From assembly GCA_018711815.1 (NCBI GenBank), contig DVHU01000008.1, positions 23,447-87,446 of the forward strand: a stretch of DNA of 64,000 nucleotides. The letters are read 5' to 3'. Below are positions 35,914 through 44,707 of this stretch, one piece after another. Position 1 is the stretch's first letter. The number at the start of each line of letters is the position of its first letter. The position numbers and the translations under genes were made by a program. The stretch comes from Candidatus Egerieimonas intestinavium (GTDB taxonomy: Bacteria > Bacillota > Clostridia > Lachnospirales > Lachnospiraceae). The notes beneath the pieces are model-generated. The model was not told the DNA's origin. It ran no database searches and saw only the letters and a program-made list of their open reading frames with translations.

Positions 35914-36924
35914 TTAGAACTTGCCTTCCTTAGCTGCCTCCTCAATGGCTACAGCTACGGCCACGGTCATTCCAACCATGGGGTTGTTTCCTGCGCCGAT
36001 CAGACCCATCATCTCTACGTGAGCCGGAACGGAGGAGGAACCTGCGAACTGAGCGTCGGAGTGCATACGTCCCAGGGTATCGGTCATTCCGTAGGAAGCC
36101 GGACCTGCCGCCATGTTGTCGGGATGCAGGGTACGTCCGGTACCGCCGCCGGAAGCAACGGAGAAGTACTTCTTACCTGCCTCGATGCGCTCCTTCTTGT
36201 AGGTACCTGCAACAGGATGCTGAAAACGGGTGGGGTTGGTGGAGTTTCCGGTGATGGAAACGTCTACGTTCTCCTTCCACATGATGGCAACGCCCTCGCG
36301 AACGTCGTTGGCGCCGTAGCAGTTAACCTTAGCACGGGGTCCGTCGGAGTAAGCCTTGCGGAATACCTCCTTCAGCTCGCCGGTGAAGTAATCGTACTGG
36401 GTCTCCACATAGGTGAAGCCGTTGATGCGGGCGATAATCTGAGCAGCGTCCTTTCCAAGACCGTTCAGGATAACGCGCAGAGGTTTCTGACGAACCTTGT
36501 TGGCCTTCTCAGCGATACCGATGGCGCCCTCAGCGGCGGCGAAGGACTCGTGGCCTGCCAGGAATGCGAAGCAGTCGGTATCCTCCTCCAGCAGCATCTT
36601 GCCCAGGTTTCCATGGCCCAGCCCTACCTTACGCTGGTCAGCTACGGAACCGGGGATACAGAAAGCCTGAAGTCCCTCTCCGATGGCAGCGGCAGCGTCG
36701 GCAGCCTTCTTGCAGCCCTTCTTGATGGCGATGGCTGCGCCTACGATATAAGCCCAGCAGGCATTCTCAAAGCAGATGGGCTGGATGCCCTTCACCTGAT
36801 CGTACACGTTCAGGCCTGCGTCCTTGGTGATCTTCTCAGCTTCTTCCAGGGAAGCAATTCCATAGCTATTTAAAACTGCATTAATTTTATCAATACGTCT
36901 CTCATAAGATTCAAATAAAGCCAT
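35914..36924 (-). CDS. GGGtGRT protein
   Basis: 336 residues. The family-defining GGGTGRT motif is at 259-265 within VASGGGTGRTLHPDNMAAG; other conserved parts include FLAGHESFAAAEGAIGIA near 165 and IIARINGFTYVETQYDY near 195. NCBI names the family only after the motif; no activity is established. It is paired with a NifU-like scaffold gene (17 bases upstream end to start) on the same strand, a recurrent arrangement in Clostridia and other anaerobes, suggesting a joint Fe-S or cofactor-related role. No signal peptide; presumably cytoplasmic. Confidence 0.88.
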   Translation of the reverse strand: MALFESYERRIDKINAVLNSYGIASLEEAEKITKDAGLNVYDQVKGIQPICFENACWAYIVGAAIAIKKGCKKAADAAAAIGEGLQAFCIPGSVADQRKVGLGHGNLGKMLLEEDTDCFAFLAGHESFAAAEGAIGIAEKANKVRQKPLRVILNGLGKDAAQIIARINGFTYVETQYDYFTGELKEVFRKAYSDGPRAKVNCYGANDVREGVAIMWKENVDVSITGNSTNPTRFQHPVAGTYKKERIEAGKKYFSVASGGGTGRTLHPDNMAAGPASYGMTDTLGRMHSDAQFAGSSSVPAHVEMMGLIGAGNNPMVGMTVAVAVAIEEAAKEGKF

Positions 36925-36941
36925 TTCCCTTACCTCCTCAA

Positions 36942-37634
36942 TTACTCTTTTCTGGGATCAATGATCTTAACGGCGTCTGCAACACGGCCATACTGTCCGC
37001 TGGCCTTCTCCCATGCGGTGGTGGGATCGTCGCCCTGCTTGATAAAGTCGGTCATCTTGCCCAGATTTACGAACTTATAACCGATGATGCAGTCGTCGGC
37101 ATCCAGTGCGATTCCGGTTACATAGCCCTCTGCCATCTCCAGGTAACGGGGGCCTTTCTTCAGAGTACCGTACATAGTACCAACCTGAGAGCGCAGACCC
37201 TTGCCCAGGTCCTCCAGACCTGCGCCGATGGGCAGACCATCCTCAGAAAATGCACTCTGGGTACGTCCGTAAACGATCTGCAGGAACAGCTCTCTCATGG
37301 CGGTATTGATGGCGTCGCAGACAAGGTCTGTATTCAGCGCCTCCAGAAGAGTTCTGCCCGGAAGGATCTCAGCTGCCATAGCTGCGGAATGAGTCATACC
37401 TGAACATCCTAAAGTCTCAACCAATGCCTCCTGGATGATACCGTCCTTCACGTTCAGCGTCAGCTTGCATGCGCCCTGCTGAGGTGCACACCAGCCCACA
37501 CCGTGAGTCAGGCCGGAGATGTCCTTGATCTCTTTTGCCTGTACCCATTTTGCCTCCTCCGGAATCGGAGCTGCGCCGTGATTAACGCCTTGTGCTACAG
37601 GACACATCATTTCTACTTCATGTGAATAAATCAT
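36942..37634 (-). CDS. NifU-like iron-sulfur cluster assembly scaffold
   Basis: 230 residues from the ATG at 37634, preceded by AAAGGAG; the open frame has 7 further codons. The NifU/IscU-like part has cysteines in MMCPVAQG, CAPQQGACK and LGCSGMTHSAAMAAE, the last matching the scaffold GC-x-A/S motif. The C-terminal extension (about 150-230, ending KIIDPRKE) is specific to the form that accompanies GGGtGRT. No suf or isc genes are nearby, so it is a stand-alone variant system. Probably co-transcribed with the GGGtGRT gene. Confidence 0.88.
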   Translation of the reverse strand: MIYSHEVEMMCPVAQGVNHGAAPIPEEAKWVQAKEIKDISGLTHGVGWCAPQQGACKLTLNVKDGIIQEALVETLGCSGMTHSAAMAAEILPGRTLLEALNTDLVCDAINTAMRELFLQIVYGRTQSAFSEDGLPIGAGLEDLGKGLRSQVGTMYGTLKKGPRYLEMAEGYVTGIALDADDCIIGYKFVNLGKMTDFIKQGDDPTTAWEKASGQYGRVADAVKIIDPRKE

Positions 37635-37795
37635 TGTAAGACTCCTTTCAAACATATAATTTTTTGAGATATGTATCCCATGCGACCCTTCCTGAAAAGG
37701 ATCACATATTTATTTTATTTTCTCATAAATTGCATGGTAAGTCCAGTAAAACTTTCAAATCCCGCAACTTTTAGACAGGAACTCCTCTCCCTGCG

Positions 37796-37862
37796 AAGTT
37801 CTGAGGAAGCTCTCCGTCAGTTCTGAAGGAGCTCTTCCGTCAGTTCTGAAAAGCTCTCCCGT
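37796..37862. repeat. Three 22-23-bp imperfect tandem repeats
   Basis: Units near 37796-37817, 37818-37840 and 37841-37862 share CAGTTCTGA-GAGCTCT-CCGT. The last unit runs into the stop codon of the ABC permease gene. No function is apparent. Confidence 0.7.
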
Positions 37863-39454
37863 CAGCCGTTGATCTCCATCCGGGAGAAGCTGTGGGCCCC
37901 CGCCAGCATCAGGATCACCGTCATCACGCACAGGAATATCAGCCCCGCCAGAAGGCCCGCCACAGGCCCTAGGGCCATGTTGGCGATGAGCACCGCCGGG
38001 AGGGCGGTGAACACCGCGGTGAAGGACAGCAGCATCCGCAGCAGAGTCCTGCCGTAGGAGGGAATGGTATTGCTCAGGTACGTCTCGCAGATTACATCCG
38101 CGTACAGACGCACCGCCGCCATGGCCACATACAGGGGCAGATACAGGGCTGCCATCCACCAGGGCAGCCTGAGCACCCAGCACAGGGGCGCGATGATAAT
38201 CAGGCCGTGGGCCGCGCTGACCACATGCTCCATCAGAGTGGCGTACCAAAGCTTTTTAAAGGCCAGGTCCGGTATCAGGAAAATATACGGGTTATCCCTC
38301 TCCCGGCTCCAGCGGTTCTGCTGGCCGGAAAAGACCAGGGCAAAGTACAGAAGCCCCAGGGGAATCACATAGTACCTTAAATCCCCCATGGAATTCAGCG
38401 TCTCCACCAGATTTCCCTCCTGGTAAATCAGCCAGGTGACAAAGCCGGCCACAAAAATGGCAAAAAGAGTCTGACCGCCGAAAATAAACCATCTGTTCTT
38501 TCTGGCCTCCAGATACTGCCGGTAAAACACCGCCCGGGCTCCGCCTCCCCTGTAGGTAACTTTGGCCCGGCGCAGCTTCTGCTTCTGCCCCACCCGGGCC
38601 ACCTGGCCCTTCTCCGCCCGGGCCCGGGCCTCCTGGTAATCGTCGGCGAATTTCATGGCGTCCTCATAATAAGCACCCGTGCAGCGCAGCTTCACCGCCA
38701 GCGCCAGCAGAGTCCCCAGAGCCGCCAGATACAGCAGGGCGGCCGTAATATTTACCGGATCCGGCCCCAGGATAATCAGGCGGTACACGCCGATCTCCCA
38801 GCCCAGAAGGGGAATCATCTGTACCCAGGTGCCCGAGAGGAATTCCCGGATCACCGCCCAGGAAAATCCCCGGCGGATAATCAGCGCCACGGCCAGCAGA
38901 AGAAAGCAGCCGATCATCAGATACATCAGGCGCCCGAAGCGCCGATTGGCCTTCTGGGAAAAGCGCTCGTTTCCATAGAGGCAGATGACCAGGCAGACCT
39001 CCAAAAGGCCGCTGAAAAAAATGTTGAACAGGCAGTACAAAAGCATGGAAACTGCCGGCACATGAAACCAGAAAATCCCCGCCAGAAACAGCAGCAGGCT
39101 TACAATCACATTGGTCATGTGGGTTCGCAGGGTAGCGTTGACCAGGGCCATCTTCGGGGAAATAGGGGCCGGGAACATCAGCTGCACGTCGCAGGGCAGA
39201 AACAGAAGCCCCTTTCTCCTGGCGTAGGCGGCATAGTTGGCCGGCGCCAGATACAGATTGACCGCCGAGAGAAACAGCACAAAATATTCCGGACTCCCCA
39301 GGCCGGCCGTCCGTATGGAGCTGCCCAGGGAGGGCAGCACAAAGCAGGCGTAAAGAATGATGAGAACCAGCCAGATCCAGGTTCCCAGTTTCCGGACGGC
39401 CCGCCGGAGACGGTTTTTATTTCCCGTGATATGCAGATACAGGATCGCTCTCAT
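37862..39454 (-). CDS. ABC exporter membrane protein (putative ABC exporter family)
   Basis: 530 residues from the ATG at 39454, which overlaps the stop of the ATPase gene (ATGA); the long upstream open frame is not coding. About 12-14 hydrophobic segments with a basic cytoplasmic loop around 245-280 (ARARAEKGQVARVGQKQKLRRAK) match the putative ABC exporter family of Clostridia and Bacilli. Paired with the ATP-binding gene directly upstream. The cargo is unknown; a peptide or lipid is typical for two-gene exporters. Confidence 0.85.
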   Translation of the reverse strand: MRAILYLHITGNKNRLRRAVRKLGTWIWLVLIILYACFVLPSLGSSIRTAGLGSPEYFVLFLSAVNLYLAPANYAAYARRKGLLFLPCDVQLMFPAPISPKMALVNATLRTHMTNVIVSLLLFLAGIFWFHVPAVSMLLYCLFNIFFSGLLEVCLVICLYGNERFSQKANRRFGRLMYLMIGCFLLLAVALIIRRGFSWAVIREFLSGTWVQMIPLLGWEIGVYRLIILGPDPVNITAALLYLAALGTLLALAVKLRCTGAYYEDAMKFADDYQEARARAEKGQVARVGQKQKLRRAKVTYRGGGARAVFYRQYLEARKNRWFIFGGQTLFAIFVAGFVTWLIYQEGNLVETLNSMGDLRYYVIPLGLLYFALVFSGQQNRWSRERDNPYIFLIPDLAFKKLWYATLMEHVVSAAHGLIIIAPLCWVLRLPWWMAALYLPLYVAMAAVRLYADVICETYLSNTIPSYGRTLLRMLLSFTAVFTALPAVLIANMALGPVAGLLAGLIFLCVMTVILMLAGAHSFSRMEING

Positions 39455-40173
39455 GATGTCTCCTCCTCCTGATTGTCTTTTTCCTCTCTCTCCGTCACGG
39501 AGAAAAAGAGCTCGTCCAGATTCTGGTCCCCCACCTGGTCCCGGCGGTAAACGGCCAGAATCTTTCCCTTCTCCATCACGTACACGGTATCCCACAGCTC
39601 CTCCACCATCTCCAGCATGTGGGTGCTGATCAGGATGGTGGCTCCCTGGTTTTTCAGCTCCAGGACGATCTCCTTTAGCTCCTTGATGGCCTTGGGATCC
39701 AGGCCCACCATGGGCTCGTCCAGCAGCAGCACCCGGGGGCGGATCAGCAGGGCGCAGCAGATGCTCACCTTCTGCATCATTCCCTTGGAGAGCTCGCTGC
39801 CCATCTTCCCCCGCTTGTCGTCCAGCTCCAGCCGCCGCAGCAGATCGTCGATCTCCTGCTGGGTCACCTCTATCTGATAGGCCCGGCGGATGTACTCCAG
39901 ATGCTCCTCCACACTCAGGGTCTGAAAGAGAGCCGGCAGCTCCGGCACGTAGCCGAAGATCCGCTTGGCCTGCATGCTTCTGGCAGGGAAGCCGTCGATG
40001 CGCACTTCTCCCTTATATTTCAGAAGCCCCGCGATACTTTTGATAACCGTGGACTTTCCCGCCCCGTTGGGGCCCAGAAGAATTCCGATGGTTCCGTCCT
40101 CCACAGTAAAGCTCACCTGGTCCACAGCCAGATTTTGTTCATAGGATTTTGTCAGTTCTCTAATCTCCAGCAT
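39451..40173 (-). CDS. ABC transporter ATP-binding protein
   Basis: 240 residues from the ATG at 40173 (GGGAGGAG before it). Walker A GPNGAGKST near residue 39, signature LSKGMMQK near 135 (LSxGM variant typical of exporters of the CcmA/NatA type), Walker B LLLDEPMVGLD and the H-loop ISTHMLE are all present. It powers the adjacent membrane protein through a 4-base overlap operon. Divergent from the oxidoreductase operon, about 240 bases away. Confidence 0.92.
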   Translation of the reverse strand: MLEIRELTKSYEQNLAVDQVSFTVEDGTIGILLGPNGAGKSTVIKSIAGLLKYKGEVRIDGFPARSMQAKRIFGYVPELPALFQTLSVEEHLEYIRRAYQIEVTQQEIDDLLRRLELDDKRGKMGSELSKGMMQKVSICCALLIRPRVLLLDEPMVGLDPKAIKELKEIVLELKNQGATILISTHMLEMVEELWDTVYVMEKGKILAVYRRDQVGDQNLDELFFSVTEREEKDNQEEETS

Positions 40174-40298
40174 ATTTTGCTCCTCCCTCAGGGGTTTCAT
40201 CATTTCTTTTATTTTATCTGGAATATTGTCAGATTACAACTTAATATTTTCTTACTAATCAAAGAATTATCCTCTATTTTCCACAATCATTTTTTCTA

Positions 40299-40315
40299 TA
40301 TAGGTATTGCCTATA
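40299..40315. promoter_or_regulatory. Perfect 17-bp dyad TATAGG-N5-CCTATA
   Basis: TATAGG-TATTG-CCTATA lies about 58 bases upstream of the TATAAT (40360-40365) that should start the sulfur/redox operon, the location expected for a LysR-type activator site. The operon encodes its own LysR regulator as third gene, the obvious candidate ligand-responsive binder; inferred. Confidence 0.6.
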
Positions 40316-40413
40316 TCAAACATCACAAAATCCGATTATCCACTTATAAGAAAAAATGGTATAATGAAACAGATAAGCCAGGAAATGAACGAAAAACGAA
40401 AGGAAGTAAAGGA

Positions 40414-42060
40414 ATGAGCGCAAAAAACATACTGATCCTCGGCGGCGTGGCGGCCGGAACAAAGGTCGCCGCCAAATTAATGCGTGAGAATCGCGATTTC
40501 AACGTGACCATCCTGACTGCGGGAAAGGATATTTCCTACGCAGGCTGCGGACTCCCCTACTATGTGGGAGATGTGATCCATGAGAAGGGAGAGCTGATCG
40601 TCAACACCCCAGAGAAATTCCAGGCCCTGACCGGCGTAAAGGTTTTCACCGAGACGGAAGCCACCGCGGTTCACCCGGAGGCCAAGACTGTGGAGGCCAA
40701 GAACCTGAAAACCGGCGAAACCAGTACCTATTCCTATGACAAGCTGGTTATCGCCACCGGAGCTTCCCCCTTTGTGCCGGATATCCCCGGCCGGCAGCTG
40801 AAAAACGTATTTCTCATGCGCACCCCGGACGACGCCATCGCCCTGCGGGAGGCCGTGGAGAGCGGCTCCATCAAGAAAGCCGTGGTGGCCGGAGGCGGCT
40901 TCATCGGCCTGGAGGTGGCGGAAAATCTGGCTGCCCAGGGCGTAAAGGTAAGCGTCATTGACTTTGCTCCCCATGTTCTGCCCAATTTCCTGGATCCGGA
41001 GATGAGCGAGTACGTGGAAAATGTCATGGCCGAGGCAGGGATCATGCCCATGACCGGCGTGGCCTTAGAGGGCGTTCTGGGAACGGATAAGGTGGAAAAG
41101 GTTCAGACCAGCCGTCGGGCCATGAAGGCTGACGCCCTGGTTATGGCCATCGGTATCCGCCCCAACACCGCCTTCCTGGAGGGAAGCGGCATTGAAATGG
41201 TTAAGGGCACCATCCTCACCGACAAGTATCTGCAGACCAATCTGCCGGATATCTATGCCGCCGGCGACTGCGCCATGGTAACTAACCGGGAGACCGGCAA
41301 GCCCGCCTGGTCCCCCATGGGCTCCACCGCCAACATTGCCGGACGGCTACTGGCCAAAAATATTGCCGGGGCACAGATTGAGTATCCGGGTGTGCTGGGC
41401 ACCGGCGTGGCTAAGCTGCCCGGGGGCATCTGCACCGGACGCACCGGACTCACGGAGACTGCCGCCGCTGCCGAGGGCTATGAGGCTGTCACGGTCATCA
41501 GCGTGGTGGACGATAAGGCCCACTACTATCCCGGAGCCGGCTCCTTCATCATCAAGATGGTGGCCGACAAATCCAGCCGCAGGCTGCTGGGCGTGCAGGT
41601 GCTGGGCAAGGGCGCTGTGGATAAGGTGACGGATATCGCGGTTACCGCCATTTCCATGGGCGCCACTGTGGATCAGCTGGCCTCCATGGACTTCGCCTAC
41701 GCTCCCCCCTTCTCCACGGCCATCCATCCCTTCGCCCACACCGTCAATATTTTGCTGAACAAAATGGACGGACAGCTGGAATCCTTCACCCCCGTGGAGT
41801 ACACCCAGGGCGCTGCCGAAGGCTATCGGATCGTGGACTGCGCCATCCAGCCTTCCCTGCCGGCCTACCCTTATCTGGACCTCACCAAGATTGAGGGGGA
41901 GATGCCCGGTTTCGGCAAGGAGGAGAAGCTCCTGCTGGTGTGCGCCAAGGGAAAACGCGCTTACATGGTGCAGAACCGCCTGAAATACTATGGCTACACC
42001 AACACCAGGGTTCTGGAGGGAGGCACCACCTTCAACACCCAGATCGCAGAGGAAGAATAA
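40414..42060 (+). CDS. CoA-disulfide-reductase-like FAD oxidoreductase with C-terminal rhodanese domain
   Basis: 548 residues from the ATG at 40414. FAD/NAD(P) Rossmann motifs GGVAAGTKVAAKL (10-22) and GGGFIGLEVAENL are intact, and the redox cysteine is C45 in SYAGCGLPYY, as in CoADR and NADH oxidase/persulfide reductase. Residues about 460-548 form a rhodanese-like domain with a CxxxxR active loop, C510 in VCAKGKRAY. The fusion is known as CoADR-RHD, acting on CoA persulfide/polysulfide. First gene of an operon with a siroheme reductase, pointing to sulfur reduction or persulfide detoxification. Confidence 0.9.
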   Translation: MSAKNILILGGVAAGTKVAAKLMRENRDFNVTILTAGKDISYAGCGLPYYVGDVIHEKGELIVNTPEKFQALTGVKVFTETEATAVHPEAKTVEAKNLKTGETSTYSYDKLVIATGASPFVPDIPGRQLKNVFLMRTPDDAIALREAVESGSIKKAVVAGGGFIGLEVAENLAAQGVKVSVIDFAPHVLPNFLDPEMSEYVENVMAEAGIMPMTGVALEGVLGTDKVEKVQTSRRAMKADALVMAIGIRPNTAFLEGSGIEMVKGTILTDKYLQTNLPDIYAAGDCAMVTNRETGKPAWSPMGSTANIAGRLLAKNIAGAQIEYPGVLGTGVAKLPGGICTGRTGLTETAAAAEGYEAVTVISVVDDKAHYYPGAGSFIIKMVADKSSRRLLGVQVLGKGAVDKVTDIAVTAISMGATVDQLASMDFAYAPPFSTAIHPFAHTVNILLNKMDGQLESFTPVEYTQGAAEGYRIVDCAIQPSLPAYPYLDLTKIEGEMPGFGKEEKLLLVCAKGKRAYMVQNRLKYYGYTNTRVLEGGTTFNTQIAEEE

Positions 42061-42093
42061 ACAAAAAAACTATTTATTACAAGGAGGACTTTT

Positions 42094-43047
42094 ATGTCAG
42101 CATTAACTGTCAGCGCCGCGGACGAAAAACGAGTAAAGGCAATGGGATTTTTAAATAACAAGGGAACCGACAATTTCTCCGGCCGTATCATCACGGTCAA
42201 CGGCAAAGTTACCGCCGCTCAGCAGCGGTGCATCGCCGAGGCCGCCGAGAAGTTCGGCAACGGTATTGTCACCTACACTACCCGCCTCACCGTGGAGGTG
42301 CAGGGCATCCCCTACGAGAAGATCGAGGAATTTCAGGCCTTCATCGCCAAGGAGGGCCTGCAGACCGGAGGCACCGGCTCCCTGGTGCGCCCGGTAGTAT
42401 CCTGCAAGGGCACCACCTGTCAGTACGGTCTCCTGGATTCCTTCGCCATCTCCGAGGAAATCCATCATCGCTTTTACGAGGGCTACCGCACGGTGAAGCT
42501 GCCCCACAAGTTTAAAATCGCCGTGGGCGGCTGTCCCAACAACTGTGTGAAGCCGGATCTGAATGATATCGGAATCATCGGCCAGATGATCCCCAATTTT
42601 GACGAGGATGAGTGCAACGGCTGCAAGAAATGCTCCGTGGAGAAGGTCTGTCCCATGAAGGCCGCCAAGGTTGTGGACGGAATTCTGGAGATCGACAAGG
42701 AGCTCTGCAACAACTGCGGCCGCTGCGTGGGCCAGTGCCATTTCGACGCTCTGGAGGAGGGCACCCCGGGCTTTAAGATCTACATCGGCGGCAGATGGGG
42801 CAAGAAGATCGCCCAGGGCCGGGCGCTTAAGAAAATTTTCACCGACAAGGAGGAGGCGTTAAACGTCATCGAGAAGGCCATCCTGCTGTTCCGTGAGCAG
42901 GGCCAGACCGGCGAGCGCTTCGCCAAGACCATCGAGCGTCTGGGCTTTGAGAACGTGGAGGCTCAGCTCTTAGCCGACGATCTGCTGGAGCGCAAACAGG
43001 AAATCCTGGATGCCCAGCTGCACCTGGTGGGCGGAGCCACCTGCTAA
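42094..43047 (+). CDS. Siroheme/4Fe-4S sulfite-nitrite reductase-like protein with ferredoxin domain
   Basis: 317 residues. The siroheme-coupled cluster motif is C104-x4-C109 and C147-x3-C151 (CKGTTC and GGCPNNC); a two-cluster ferredoxin insert follows with C174/C177/C180/C186 and C205/C208/C211/C215. This matches small assimilatory-type/AsrC-like sulfite reductases. With the persulfide-type reductase 33 bases upstream it probably makes or consumes sulfide in the cytoplasm; nitrite is an alternative substrate. AAGGAGG precedes the start. Confidence 0.9.
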   Translation: MSALTVSAADEKRVKAMGFLNNKGTDNFSGRIITVNGKVTAAQQRCIAEAAEKFGNGIVTYTTRLTVEVQGIPYEKIEEFQAFIAKEGLQTGGTGSLVRPVVSCKGTTCQYGLLDSFAISEEIHHRFYEGYRTVKLPHKFKIAVGGCPNNCVKPDLNDIGIIGQMIPNFDEDECNGCKKCSVEKVCPMKAAKVVDGILEIDKELCNNCGRCVGQCHFDALEEGTPGFKIYIGGRWGKKIAQGRALKKIFTDKEEALNVIEKAILLFREQGQTGERFAKTIERLGFENVEAQLLADDLLERKQEILDAQLHLVGGATC

Positions 43048-43053
43048 ATTCCT

Positions 43054-43974
43054 ATGACTATCCGGCATTTAAAGATCTTCATCCAGGTGGCCGACACGGG
43101 AACCATGAGCGCCGCCGCAAAAAATCTATACATGACTCAGCCCTCGGTGAGCCAGGCCATCCGGGAGCTGGAGGAGCATTACCAGGTTCTGCTCTTTGAG
43201 CGCTACGCCAAAAGGCTCTTTATCACCGAGGCCGGCCGCCAGCTGTACAGCTATGCCAAGCCGGCGGTCTCCCAGTTCGACCTTCTGGAGGAACAGATGG
43301 CCTCGGACCGCCGCCGGGCCCGGTTTCGCATCGGAGCCACGGTCTCCGTGGGGGGCAGCATCCTCTCCCCGGTGGTTCGGGATTTCCGCAGTCTCTTCCC
43401 CCAGGTGGATATCTACAGCTACATCGGCAACACCCAGGAGGTGGAGGACCGGCTCCTGAACGCGGAGCTGGATGTGGGTATTGTGGAGGGTTTCCTCAAG
43501 AATCCCGATCTGGTAACCGTTCCCCTGCTGGAGGATCCCCTGGTACTGGCCTGCAGCAGCCAGCACCCCCTGGCCGCAAAAAAGGTCCTCCACATGGAGG
43601 ACCTGCAGGGGCAGGAATTTGTCATCCGGGAGGCCGGCAGCGGCACCAGAGAGCTTCTGGAGCGCTTTCTTTTGAGCCACAATATTCAGATTGCCGTCAC
43701 TTTCGAGGCCCACACCCCGGACGCCATCAAGAATGCCCTGCGGTATAATCACTGTCTGACTCTGATCTCCAGCCGGCTTCTGGAGGCGGAGCTCTCCGCC
43801 GGGGAATTCACCGCCTTCGCCAGCGAGGCCCTGGAGTGGAACCGCACCTTCCGCATCGCTTACCACAAGTACAAGGATGCGGGAAACTATATTCCCGCCC
43901 TGGAGGAGATCGTTTCCTCCTATAAAGAAAAGAGCCCCCTCTCCAGCCTTATCTCGGGAAGGCTGGAGACGTAG
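43054..43974 (+). CDS. LysR-family regulator, last gene of the sulfur/redox operon
   Basis: 306 residues. The winged helix includes MSAAAKNLYMTQPSVSQAI at about 18-36; the effector domain continues to the end and carries the LysR-type GSGTRELLE loop. It starts 6 bases after the reductase stop, so it is part of the operon rather than divergent. It resembles CysL/CysB-type activators of sulfur genes, which is inferred from neighbours. The 17-bp dyad at 40299 is a likely site. Confidence 0.88.
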   Translation: MTIRHLKIFIQVADTGTMSAAAKNLYMTQPSVSQAIRELEEHYQVLLFERYAKRLFITEAGRQLYSYAKPAVSQFDLLEEQMASDRRRARFRIGATVSVGGSILSPVVRDFRSLFPQVDIYSYIGNTQEVEDRLLNAELDVGIVEGFLKNPDLVTVPLLEDPLVLACSSQHPLAAKKVLHMEDLQGQEFVIREAGSGTRELLERFLLSHNIQIAVTFEAHTPDAIKNALRYNHCLTLISSRLLEAELSAGEFTAFASEALEWNRTFRIAYHKYKDAGNYIPALEEIVSSYKEKSPLSSLISGRLET

Positions 43975-43988
43975 CTCTCCTCTATCTG

Positions 43989-44035
43989 ACGCCGAAGCAG
44001 CAGGGGCAATGGATCCGCCCCTGCTGCTTTGGCGT
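43989..44035. terminator. Bidirectional hairpin between convergent genes
   Basis: Arms ACGCCGAAGCAGCAGGGGC and GCCCCTGCTGCTTTGGCGT (19 bp, one mismatch) meet between the LysR gene and the convergent LbH gene. The T tract is short on both sides. Confidence 0.7.
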
Positions 44036-44706
44036 TAGTCTTCTCTTTTCTCCACAATATTTCCCGGTCCCTTGAAGATGCTGTGGGGCGGCACAACTCC
44101 CCGCACGCAGGACAGGGGGTAAATGTTGCTCTGGGGGCCCACCACGGTTCCCGGATTCAGCACGGAGTTGCAGCCCACCTCCACGTTGTCTCCCAGCATG
44201 GCGCCAAACTTCTTCAAGCCCGTCTCAATGCGGGTCTCCTGGCCCTTCACCACCACCAGCTTTTTATCCGACTTTACATTGGAGGTGATGGATCCGGCGC
44301 CCATGTGAGCTTTGTAGCCCAGAATGGAATCGCCCACATAGTTGTAATGGGGCACCTGCACCTTATTAAAGAGGATCACGTTCTTAAGCTCAGTGGAATT
44401 TCCCACCACAGCCCCCTCGCCCACGATGGCGTTTCCGCGGATGAAGGCGCACTGGCGCACCTCAGCGCCCTTGCCGATGATGGCCGGTCCGTTGATGGAG
44501 GCGGAGGGAGCCACCTTGGCGTCCTTGGCGATCCAGACATTCTCGCCCACCTTGTCGTACTCCTCCGGGGACAGGGTCTCCCCCAGTTTCACGATAAAAT
44601 CCTTGATCAGCGGCAGCACCTCCCAGGGATAGGTCTTTCCCTGGAAAATATCCTTGGCAATGGTCTCATCCAGCGTATACAGTTTCTCGATGGTAATTAC
44701 ATCCAT
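44035..44706 (-). CDS. Left-handed beta-helix acyl/nucleotidyl-transferase-like protein
   Basis: 223 residues. After about 55 residues of helical N-terminus, hexapeptide repeats (APSASINGPAIIGKGAEV, NAIVGEGAVVGNSTEL, VGDSILGYKAHMGAGSI) build an LbH domain as in GlmU C-terminal parts. Similar stand-alone proteins are annotated as UDP-N-acetylglucosamine pyrophosphorylase, but the uridylyl-transferase domain is missing here, so acyltransferase or non-catalytic trimeric function is likelier. It follows topB with only one base between the genes. Confidence 0.8.
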   Translation of the reverse strand: MDVITIEKLYTLDETIAKDIFQGKTYPWEVLPLIKDFIVKLGETLSPEEYDKVGENVWIAKDAKVAPSASINGPAIIGKGAEVRQCAFIRGNAIVGEGAVVGNSTELKNVILFNKVQVPHYNYVGDSILGYKAHMGAGSITSNVKSDKKLVVVKGQETRIETGLKKFGAMLGDNVEVGCNSVLNPGTVVGPQSNIYPLSCVRGVVPPHSIFKGPGNIVEKRED

Positions 44707-44707
44707 G

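Noticed and set aside
37755..38249. A 164-codon minus-strand frame before the ABC exporter gene end
   Set aside because: It overlaps the permease in another frame, has a biased Gly/Pro/Arg-rich composition typical of shadow frames in GC-rich DNA, and no ribosome binding site. Only its last part lies outside the permease.
40336..40342. A -35 hexamer for the sulfur/redox operon
   Set aside because: The sequence at the right distance from TATAAT (TATCCA-like) is poor; it fits an activator-dependent promoter but is not called as a separate feature.
39901..40413. Long plus-strand extension in front of the oxidoreductase
   Set aside because: It reads through the antisense of the ABC ATPase gene and a promoter region; the real start at 40414 matches the family N-terminus and follows a TATAAT.
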